Assembly (NCBI GenBank): GCA_964411235.1 | Contig: CAYPKE010000012.1 | Coordinates: forward strand, 1-27,300 | DNA length: 27,300 nt | From: JAAYKM01 sp964411235 | GTDB taxonomy: Bacteria > Desulfobacterota > Syntrophia > Syntrophales > JAAYKM01 | Direction of reading: 5' to 3' | Part shown: positions 5,887 through 12,314 of the stretch, piece after piece | How positions within the stretch are numbered: the stretch's first letter is position 1 | Layout: each line of letters opens with the position of its first letter | Translations under genes and position numbers: made by a program | Notes under the pieces: model-generated | Seen by the model: only the letters and a program-made list of their open reading frames with translations | Databases searched by the model: none | What the model was told of the DNA's origin: nothing

Positions 5887-7344
5887 TTAGAAGGTCAGGG
5901 TCAGCTTGTTGGTGAGCAGGTAGGCATCGTCCACGTACTCGTATTTTTCGCCGCTCTTGCCCTTCTCCTTGAAGAAATCGCCGGCCTTCAGGTAGCCGAA
6001 GCCGACCATGTACTTCAGGTTGTTGGTGATGCTGTAGGTGGCCGTCACGTCGAACTCCCAGCCGTAGTCCTTGTCCTTCTGCTGCCAGTAATCGCCTCTT
6101 TCAGTGAGTTTCTCATCCGCCTTGGCATAGGCAATGGAGGCAAAGAAATCGAAATCGCCCCACTTGTAGCCGCCATACACCTGGTAGAAGAAGGCGTTCT
6201 TGATGCCGGGGCCGAGGCCGTAGCCGCTCACGTCACCGGCCCAGTTCGTCACGTCATCGTTCCAAAGGAGCAGGGTGAACCTGGGATCGGTGCCGCCCCA
6301 GCAGGCTTCCCAGAAGGGGGCGAAGTTGGAGCCTTCGATCTTGTTCGTGTTGGGATCATCACCGCTGGCATAGACGAAGCGGCCGCCGACGTAGGCCGGG
6401 CCGAGATCGACCTTGCCGTCCAGGTAGAAGGCCAACATTCTCATGTCAGCATCTCTGGGGCCGGGAACCTCGAATTCAATTTCGCCGTACCAGTATTCAA
6501 GCTCCGACTGGACCTTCACGGGGCCGAACTGGCCGGTGAAGTAGGGCGTCAGGAGCCAGCCGTCGATCTTGCCGGGCGGGATGGCGTTGGGATGATTCTG
6601 AACACCGAAAAGCCACCCGTCACGGAAGTTGGCGATCCGCCGGTAGGCGACCTTCAGACCGGCCTCGAGGTTCTCGTCCTTGTACATGCCGATACCGACG
6701 TACGCGTCATCGTCGCTATCGATGCCCCGGTTGGTGGTATTGAACAGGGAGGAGCTGCCCTCGTAGGTCTTGAAATACTTGGCGCCGATGATCCAGTTCT
6801 GGTTCAGGGGGAGAATCCACTGAATCAGGGCCTGGGTCTGGCTGGTGTCGCCGAAGCTCGTGCCCCAGAAGTCGTGGGGGGCGTAGCCGATCCACCACAT
6901 GCCGACCTTCGACATGTACTGAATGTAGACCTGCTCGAACTCGATATTTTCCTGCTCTTTAGGGGCTGTCGCGCCATACCAGTATGCCGGTGTGTAGCCG
7001 CTCGGAAACTGGTATGATCCGCCATGTGCCGGGCGGGAGAAGGAATTTCCACGGGCGCCCGTCCAGTTCTGGTCGCCCCAGATCTTCTCGAGGGCGTCGA
7101 ACCGGGTGATCAGGGACAGGCCCGGAGAAATCACGAACTCGGTCTGGACGCGCAGTCTCTGGCGGAAGAAGGCCGTCGACCAGTCCGAGCCGCCACCGTA
7201 CGATCCTTTATCTACATCGTTTAATTTGTAATAGTCACCGGCCACGTAGTAAGAGCCGCTGAACTTGACATCCACCGCCGAGGCGGGGAGGCTGAACGCC
7301 GCCACCAGGGCCAGTGAAAGCAACACGATCCAAAGTTTCTTCAT
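5887..7344 (-). CDS. Outer-membrane β-barrel (porin-like) protein
   Basis: A 485-residue secreted protein. The signal peptide is residues 1-23 (MKKLWIVLLSLALVAAF... ending PASA before VDVKFSG). The mature part is rich in aromatic and Gly residues in alternating, amphipathic strands such as VKVQSELEYWYGEIEF and AYVGGRFVYASG, and it ends in LTNKLTLTF. A C-terminal Phe is the outer-membrane insertion signal recognised by BamA. There are no catalytic motifs. It looks like a single-subunit barrel of about 16-20 strands, possibly a porin; the substrate is unknown. AGGAGG precedes the ATG by nine bases. The gene is transcribed alone, between its own leader and terminator. It may be highly expressed, judging by the strong signals. 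Confidence 0.85.
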   Translation of the reverse strand: MKKLWIVLLSLALVAAFSLPASAVDVKFSGSYYVAGDYYKLNDVDKGSYGGGSDWSTAFFRQRLRVQTEFVISPGLSLITRFDALEKIWGDQNWTGARGNSFSRPAHGGSYQFPSGYTPAYWYGATAPKEQENIEFEQVYIQYMSKVGMWWIGYAPHDFWGTSFGDTSQTQALIQWILPLNQNWIIGAKYFKTYEGSSSLFNTTNRGIDSDDDAYVGIGMYKDENLEAGLKVAYRRIANFRDGWLFGVQNHPNAIPPGKIDGWLLTPYFTGQFGPVKVQSELEYWYGEIEFEVPGPRDADMRMLAFYLDGKVDLGPAYVGGRFVYASGDDPNTNKIEGSNFAPFWEACWGGTDPRFTLLLWNDDVTNWAGDVSGYGLGPGIKNAFFYQVYGGYKWGDFDFFASIAYAKADEKLTERGDYWQQKDKDYGWEFDVTATYSITNNLKYMVGFGYLKAGDFFKEKGKSGEKYEYVDDAYLLTNKLTLTF

Positions 7345-7384
7345 CTCTTAATTCCTCCTGTTTGTGAAAACACGTTTGCATAAG

Positions 7385-7410
7385 ATCTCCCCGGGCATGT
7401 GTGGGGAGAT
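7385..7410 (-). promoter_or_regulatory. Hairpin in the porin mRNA leader
   Basis: ATCTCCCC (7385-7392) pairs exactly with GGGGAGAT (7403-7410) across a ten-base loop, about 40 bases before the porin start. A stabilising 5' hairpin is possible; no known riboswitch pattern is seen. Confidence 0.4.
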
Positions 7411-7549
7411 TCTTTTCCTGTTTCCCGAAACCTTCCGTCCCTTCTGCGGGCGCCCCCGGTCACCGGTCGAACCGGCAGGGACCCCGGGGCCCGTTCCCCT
7501 TTTCCCCTGTCTCCCCCCTTTCCTCTTATAATGTGCTGCGTGTTTTGCT

Positions 7550-7578
7550 GAAATAACACCGGCACCGGTCCCTGTCAA
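7550..7578 (-). promoter_or_regulatory. Possible σ70-type promoter for the porin gene
   Basis: On the minus strand TTGACA (7578-7573) matches the -35 consensus exactly. At 16-17 bases it is followed by TTATTT or TATTTC, a weak -10. It would give a leader of about 200 bases. Confidence 0.3.
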
Positions 7579-7929
7579 GACGATTCGGCCGGTCGCGGCC
7601 CTTCCCCTGCCGCGTTGGTGTACATGTCGAAAAGTTAAGAGCAACATGCGTGCCGGAAAGGGATGGAAGGACCGCATTTGTTACATGAAGGGACAAGTGG
7701 CCGATTTCAGAAGCGTAACCCGGACCTGTTGGTGTGAGGCTGCGGGACGGGCTTTCGCCTCGGGAAACGCCCGGGGAGAAAAATGACCCTCGAAATGTTG
7801 CAGAAAAACCACAACGGGTGTGTCTTTATGCTCCCCTGGAAAACCTCTTAGGGAGAAGCGCCGGAAAGCGGGACGCATCCGGCGCCGGAAAATCATTCTT
7901 TGCGACCTGGAGCCGTTACGAAATTATGC

Positions 7930-7958
7930 TTGACATTCAGCATGGTTTGCGGTATCGG
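7930..7958 (+). promoter_or_regulatory. Possible σ70-type promoter upstream of acs
   Basis: TTGACA (7930-7935), a 17-base spacer and TATCGG (7953-7958). The -35 is perfect and the -10 is poor. The perfect palindrome at 7976-8001 begins close to the expected start site, as an activator- or repressor-controlled promoter might have it. Confidence 0.3.
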
Positions 7959-7975
7959 TCGGCGGTTATTAAAGC

Positions 7976-8001
7976 GCATGCGGTGGCGTGCCACCGCATG
8001 C
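7976..8001. promoter_or_regulatory. Perfect 12-bp-arm palindrome upstream of acs
   Basis: GCATGCGGTGGC (7976-7987), two bases, then GCCACCGCATGC (7990-8001). No T-run follows, so it is not an intrinsic terminator. A dimeric regulator's operator or an RNA hairpin is plausible. Confidence 0.5.
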
Positions 8002-8218
8002 CGAAGCCGTCGTCTTCGTTGAGAAAAAAGGCAAAGAGCAGCAGGTTCGCCGTTTCTCCCGGCGGGGTAAAAACAGGACTCCGGGAGCCTTAAGGATGCG
8101 GAAATTTTGGGATCGGCGCCGGGTTTCGCACGAAAGCCGGCGGTGATGGCTGAGGCGGGGTGACCGTCTGGTCGGCCGGCCGGTATGGCAAGGATCGAAG
8201 CGAAGGCGGCATCGCAGG

Positions 8219-8240
8219 AAAAAAGCAGGGACCGCCCTGC
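8219..8240 (-). terminator. Terminator-like hairpin facing away from acs
   Basis: On the minus strand GCAGGG-CGGT-CCCTGC is followed by six T residues (8224-8219). It would stop transcripts coming antisense out of the acs start region. The stem is only six pairs, so efficiency is uncertain. Confidence 0.4.
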
Positions 8241-8311
8241 GTCTTCCTCAATTTCAGGTGGGAAGATTTAAAGGACGTATCAACAACAACAAAGGGAGGT
8301 AATGAAAAGAA

Positions 8312-10282
8312 ATGGCAGAAGAAGTCGTATTGAAGGAACGTTATCCGGTACCGGACCGGGTCAGGGAAATCGCCTACATCAACAGCCTGGAGCAGTACAA
8401 CAAGCTCTACGCCGAAGCGCAGGCCGATCCGGCGGCGTGGTGGGCGAAGCAGGCCGATGAGCTAGTGACCTTCTTCAAGAAGTGGGACAAGGTCGAGGAT
8501 TACAATTTCGACGTCCGCAAGGGTCCCATCTATGTTAAGTATTACGAGGGTGCGAAACTGAACGTATCTTATAACTGCCTGGACCGCCAGCTGGAAAAGC
8601 GGGGCAACAAGGTCGCCATCCAGTGGGAAGGCAACGAGCCCGGCGAGGACAAGGCCTACACCTATCAGGAACTGTACACGGAAGTCTGCAAGTTCGCCAA
8701 CGTCCTGAAGAAGCAGGGCATCAAGAAGGGCGACGTGGTCTGCATTTACATGCCAATGGTTCCGGAAGCCGTGATCGCCATGCTGGCCTGCACCCGTATC
8801 GGCGCCATCCACAGCGTCGTGTTCGGCGGCTTCAGCTCCGACGCCCTGTCGGTCCGCATTCAGGATAGCTCGTCGAAACTGCTGGTCGTCTGCGACGGCA
8901 CCTTCCGCGGCGCCAAGGCCGTCCCCCAGAAGAAGGACGCCGATGTGGCCATGGCCGAGTGCCCGACGATCGAGAAGTGCATCGTGGTCAACCGCGTGGG
9001 CGGCAAGATCCAGTGCGATTGGAAGGAAGGCCGCGATCTCTGGTGGCATGAAGAAATGGCCACGGTGGATGCGAACTGCGAGCCCGAGTGGATGGACGCG
9101 GAAGACACCATGTTCATCCTCTACACCTCCGGCTCCACCGGCAAGCCCAAGGGCGCCCTCCACACCACGGCGGGTTACCTGACGTTCGCCGCCTACACCT
9201 TCAAGTACGACTTCGACTACCACGAGGAAGACATCTTCTGGTGCACCGCCGACGTCGGCTGGGTCACGGGCCACAGCTACATCGTGTACGGCCCCCTGTG
9301 CTGCGGCGCCACGTCGGTCATGTTCGAGGGCGTGCCGAACTATCCTACCTACAGCCGCTTCTGGCAGGTTGTCGAGAAGTACAAGGTCAACATTTTCTAC
9401 ACCGCCCCCACGGCCATCCGTGCCATCGCCAAGGAAGGCGACGAGTGGCTGAAGGGGATCGACCTGTCTTCCCTGCGGATCATCGCGTCCGTCGGCGAGC
9501 CCCTGAACCCCGAGGCGTGGCACTGGTTCTTCACCAAGATCGGCGGCAGCCGCTGCCCGATCGTCGACACCTGGTGGCAGACCGAAACGGGCGGCCACAT
9601 GATCCTGCCGCTTCCCGGCGCGATCGATGTGAAGCCCGCCATGGCGGCCAAGCCCCTCATGGGCGTTGTCCCCTCGATCTACGACGACCAGACCGGTGAG
9701 GAGCAGACGGACATGGTCACCCGCGGCGCCCTGGTCATCAAGCGACCCTGGCCCGGCATCACCCGGACCATCTTTGGCGACCACAAGAAGTACGAAGAAA
9801 CCTACTTCGAGTCCTATCCGGGCAACTACTTCACCGGTGACGGCTCCCTCCGCGATGCGGAAGGCTACTACCGCATCACGGGCCGCATCGACGACGTCAT
9901 CAACGTGTCCGGCCACAGAATGGGCACCGCCGAAATCGAGGCGACCCTGAACGCCCATGAGAAGATCGCCGAGTCCGCCGTCGTCGGGTATCCCCATGAG
10001 ATCAAGGGCCAGTCGATCTACGCCTACGTTACCCTGAAGACCGGCTTCGAGCCTTCTGAAGACCTGAAGAAGGAACTGGTCGCCTATGTCCGGACGGTTA
10101 TCGGCCCGATCGCCACGCCGGAGAAGATCCAGTGGGCCCAGGGGCTTCCCAAAACCCGAAGCGGCAAGATTATGCGCCGGATTCTGAAGAAAGTGGCCGC
10201 CAACGAGATCGACGACCTCGGTGACACAAGCACCCTGGCCGACCCGACCGTCGTGGACGACCTCGTGAAGAACAGACTGTAA
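8312..10282 (+). CDS. acs: Acetyl-CoA synthetase (AMP-forming)
   Basis: Interconverts acetate + ATP + CoA and acetyl-CoA + AMP + PPi. The 656-residue length is normal. Seen in order: FGGFSSDALSVRIQDS, the P-loop YTSGSTGKPKG (residues 271-281), TADVGWVTGHSYIVYGPL, TWWQTETGGHM (acetate pocket Trp), TGDG, GRIDDVINVSGHRMGTAEIE, and PKTRSGKIMRR with the catalytic, acetylation-sensitive Lys at residue 619. GGAGG lies 12 bases before the ATG; an earlier ATG at 8302 is out of frame. It heads the etfB-etfA-oxidoreductase cluster. In Syntrophus aciditrophicus the enzyme in this neighbourhood works towards ATP from acetyl-CoA, AMP and PPi. That direction is inferred here from context. Confidence 0.96.
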   Translation: MAEEVVLKERYPVPDRVREIAYINSLEQYNKLYAEAQADPAAWWAKQADELVTFFKKWDKVEDYNFDVRKGPIYVKYYEGAKLNVSYNCLDRQLEKRGNKVAIQWEGNEPGEDKAYTYQELYTEVCKFANVLKKQGIKKGDVVCIYMPMVPEAVIAMLACTRIGAIHSVVFGGFSSDALSVRIQDSSSKLLVVCDGTFRGAKAVPQKKDADVAMAECPTIEKCIVVNRVGGKIQCDWKEGRDLWWHEEMATVDANCEPEWMDAEDTMFILYTSGSTGKPKGALHTTAGYLTFAAYTFKYDFDYHEEDIFWCTADVGWVTGHSYIVYGPLCCGATSVMFEGVPNYPTYSRFWQVVEKYKVNIFYTAPTAIRAIAKEGDEWLKGIDLSSLRIIASVGEPLNPEAWHWFFTKIGGSRCPIVDTWWQTETGGHMILPLPGAIDVKPAMAAKPLMGVVPSIYDDQTGEEQTDMVTRGALVIKRPWPGITRTIFGDHKKYEETYFESYPGNYFTGDGSLRDAEGYYRITGRIDDVINVSGHRMGTAEIEATLNAHEKIAESAVVGYPHEIKGQSIYAYVTLKTGFEPSEDLKKELVAYVRTVIGPIATPEKIQWAQGLPKTRSGKIMRRILKKVAANEIDDLGDTSTLADPTVVDDLVKNRL

Positions 10283-10293
10283 TCCTGTAATGC

Positions 10294-10331
10294 GTTTCCG
10301 GTTTCCCGGCATGCTCCGGGAAACCGGAAAC
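10294..10331 (+). promoter_or_regulatory. Perfect 16-bp-arm hairpin between acs and etfB
   Basis: GTTTCCGGTTTCCCGG (10294-10309), a six-base loop and the exact complement (10316-10331), beginning 12 bases after the acs stop. No T-run follows. It may be a processing or 3'-stabilising hairpin that lets acs be expressed above the etf genes, or a rho-assisted partial terminator. Confidence 0.55.
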
Positions 10332-10395
10332 ATCAATCGGCGTACCAGGGGTGAGCATGCCTTGCACCCGAAGTACCCAAAATGAGGAGGATGAA

Positions 10396-11166
10396 GTGAA
10401 TATCATTGCATGTGTAAAGCAGGTGCCGGATACGGAAACCCTGATCAAGGTGAAAAGCGACGGATCGGGGATTGAAGAGGGCGGCATCAAGTGGGTCATG
10501 AACCCCTACGACGAATTCGGCGTGGAAGAGGCCCTCAGGTTGAAGGAAAAGCACGGCGGAGAGGTAACGATCGTCACCCTCGGACCGGCAAGAGCGATGG
10601 AAAGCATCCGGACCGCCTTGGCTATGGGCGCGGACAAGGGGATCCATATCGATGACGCATCCCTGAATAACGGTGATGCCTACACGACGGCGGCTGCGCT
10701 GGCGGCGGCAATCAAGACCGTCCCCTGCGATCTGATTTTCTGTGGGCAGCGGGCGATCGACGACGACAGCGGTCAGGTCGGCTCCATCCTGGCGGAAATG
10801 CTGGACCTCCCGCAGGCGACTCTGGTCACCAAGGTCGAGGTCGCGGACAGTTCGGTGAAGGTGATGCGGGCCATCGAAGGGGCGCAGCTCGTGATCGAAT
10901 GCTCTCTCCCCTGCGTGCTGACGGCGCAGAAGGGTTTGAACGAACCCCGCTACGCCTCCCTGCCGGGAATCATGAAGGCGAAGAAAAAGCCCGTGGACAT
11001 CAAGGACGCCGCCGCGCTGGGAGTGACCGCGCAGGACAAGGCGAAAGTCGTGAAATTCGTACCACCTCCGGCCAGGCCTCCTGGAAAGATCATCGCCGGC
11101 GATGATCCGGCCGCGAAGGCCGCTCAGCTTGCGAAGTTGCTGCGGGAAGAGGCGAAGGTTATTTAA
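10396..11166 (+). CDS. etfB: Electron transfer flavoprotein, β subunit
   Basis: With EtfA it carries electrons from acyl-CoA dehydrogenases to a membrane acceptor. The 256-residue product begins VNIIACVKQVPDTETLI, typical of EtfB. It has NPYDEFGVEEALRLKE, VTLGPARAMESIRTALAMGAD, and the nucleotide-binding loop CGQRAIDDDSGQVG (Cys at residue 116). The GTG at 10396 has GAGGAGG five bases upstream; an in-frame ATG at 10351 lacks a ribosome site and would add residues absent from the family. etfA follows 26 bases later, so the two are one operon. Confidence 0.95.
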   Translation: MNIIACVKQVPDTETLIKVKSDGSGIEEGGIKWVMNPYDEFGVEEALRLKEKHGGEVTIVTLGPARAMESIRTALAMGADKGIHIDDASLNNGDAYTTAAALAAAIKTVPCDLIFCGQRAIDDDSGQVGSILAEMLDLPQATLVTKVEVADSSVKVMRAIEGAQLVIECSLPCVLTAQKGLNEPRYASLPGIMKAKKKPVDIKDAAALGVTAQDKAKVVKFVPPPARPPGKIIAGDDPAAKAAQLAKLLREEAKVI

Positions 11167-11192
11167 TCAAAGGATATACGGAGGTAATGAAA

Positions 11193-12170
11193 ATGGCTAA
11201 AGGTGTATGGATAGTAGCGGAACAGAGAGAAGGCGCCTTCCGTAAGATCTCCTTCGAGCTTGCAAGCGCGGCGCGGAAGCTGGCCGACGAACTGGGCGAA
11301 GAGGTGTGCGCTGTTCTGGTCGGTTCCGGCGTGGAAGGCATTGCGGGTGAACTGGGGAAATACGGTGTGGACAAGGTTTTTGTGGCGGACAATCCCGTCT
11401 TCGAGCCCTATACGACGGACGCCCATGCGATCGCGGTCGCGAAGATTGTGAAGGAAAAGGACCCGGCGATCCTGCTGTTGGGTGCTTCGGCCCAGGGGAA
11501 GGACCTGTCGTCCCGCCTGGTCGGGAAACTGGCCACGGGGATGGCGACGGACTGCACGGCCCTCCGTCTTGACGGGGGCAAGCTGGTGGCCGTCCGGCCC
11601 ATGTACGCGGGCAAGTGCTACGGGGAAGTCATGATTTCTTCCTTCCCCCAGATGGCGTCCCTGCGGCCCAATGTGTTCGCGGCAGCGGAGAATGCGAAGG
11701 CCGGCGCCGTCGAAAAATTCGACGCCGGTGTGGATGCCTCCCAGGTGAAGGCGAAGGTCCTCGAGGTGCAGAAGGAGACCAGCGGCAAGGTCGACCTGAC
11801 GGAAGCCAACGTCATCGTGTCCGGCGGGCGCGGCATGCAGGGTCCTGACGGGTTTGCGGTCCTGGAAGAGCTGGCGGATGTCCTGGGCGCCACGGTCGGC
11901 GCGTCCCGTGCGGCGGTGGACGCCGGATGGCGGCCCCAGACGGACCAGGTCGGGCAGACGGGCAAGATCGTTTCGGCGAATCTTTACATCGCCTGCGGTA
12001 TTTCCGGCTCGATCCAGCATTTGGCGGGGATGAGCTCTTCCAAGGTGATCGTGGCTGTCAACAAGGATGCGGAGGCCCCGGTCTTCGCGAAGGCGGATTA
12101 CGGGGTTGTGGAAGACCTGTTCAAATTCGTTCCCGAACTGACGAAGGAATGCAGGAAGCTTCTGGCCTAA
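11193..12170 (+). CDS. etfA: Electron transfer flavoprotein, α subunit
   Basis: Binds the FAD that exchanges electrons with dehydrogenase and quinone oxidoreductase. The 325-residue product has the N-terminal domain starting GVWIVAEQREG and the C-terminal FAD domain: GGRGMQGPDGF, GASRAAVDAGWRP (Ser238-Arg239), QVGQTGK, LYIACGISGSIQHLAGM, and VAVNKDAEAPVFAKADYGVV. GGAGGT lies eight bases before the ATG at 11193, while the ATG at 11187 is too close to it. The 14-base leader GGAGGTAATGAAAA is identical to that before acs. The downstream Fe-S oxidoreductase is the expected electron acceptor. Confidence 0.95.
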   Translation: MAKGVWIVAEQREGAFRKISFELASAARKLADELGEEVCAVLVGSGVEGIAGELGKYGVDKVFVADNPVFEPYTTDAHAIAVAKIVKEKDPAILLLGASAQGKDLSSRLVGKLATGMATDCTALRLDGGKLVAVRPMYAGKCYGEVMISSFPQMASLRPNVFAAAENAKAGAVEKFDAGVDASQVKAKVLEVQKETSGKVDLTEANVIVSGGRGMQGPDGFAVLEELADVLGATVGASRAAVDAGWRPQTDQVGQTGKIVSANLYIACGISGSIQHLAGMSSSKVIVAVNKDAEAPVFAKADYGVVEDLFKFVPELTKECRKLLA

Positions 12171-12213
12171 GGGCGGATCTGATTTTGCTGCCCGGTTGCT
12201 CCGGGAGGACTGA

Positions 12214-12300
12214 ATGACCATGAAACACCCCGCCTGTCGTCATGATGGGCGGGGTGTTCTCAAAGAAGCAAACGCGGCCTTTTGCTTCAGCATAGATTGA
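12214..12300 (+). CDS. Possible 28-residue leader peptide
   Basis: A short frame (MTMKHPACRHDG... ending FSID) has GGAGG five bases before its ATG and stops 14 bases before the next gene. A hairpin (12224-12258) lies inside it. Its composition is not distinctive and I recognise no family. It could be a translated leader that controls the downstream gene, or chance. Confidence 0.25.
   Translation: MTMKHPACRHDGRGVLKEANAAFCFSID
12224..12258 (+). promoter_or_regulatory. Hairpin between etfA and the Fe-S oxidoreductase gene
   Basis: AACACCCCGCC (12224-12234) pairs with GGCGGGGTGTT (12248-12258), an 11-pair stem. What follows is CTCAAAG, with no T-run, so it is a weak or conditional terminator at most. 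Confidence 0.5.
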
Positions 12301-12314
12301 CTTACGGAGGCGTT

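Larger units (their letters stand above)
7345..8311. other. Long divergent intergenic region between porin and acs
   Basis: There are 967 bases without a gene I would defend. It holds the porin leader with a hairpin (7385-7410), a C-rich stretch on the plus strand (7430-7530), a possible porin promoter (7550-7578), a possible acs promoter (7930-7958), a perfect palindrome (7976-8001) and a minus-strand terminator-like hairpin (8219-8240). A 22-codon frame at 7783-7851 has GGGGAG just before its ATG but no other support. Longer frames here have unlike-protein composition. Confidence 0.6.

Noticed and set aside
7734..8093. 119-codon frame on the plus strand in the porin-acs spacer
   Set aside because: It has no recognisable motif and a basic, Ser/Arg-rich translation, and it runs through the palindrome at 7976-8001. 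There is no good start signal.
8094..8200. GEMM (c-di-GMP riboswitch)-like words upstream of acs (GCACGAAAGCC, then GCGGGGTGACCG)
   Set aside because: The order is suggestive, but I could not fit the paired stems or the usual GCAAA/GGGTTACCG core. A covariance-model search with the GEMM model would decide.
8462..10336. 624-codon frame on the minus strand opposite acs
   Set aside because: It is a long antisense shadow produced by the codon bias of acs; there is no ribosome site and no recognisable domain.
10351..10395. ATG at 10351 as the etfB start
   Set aside because: It has no ribosome site and adds 15 residues atypical of EtfB; the GTG at 10396 has GAGGAGG at five bases.
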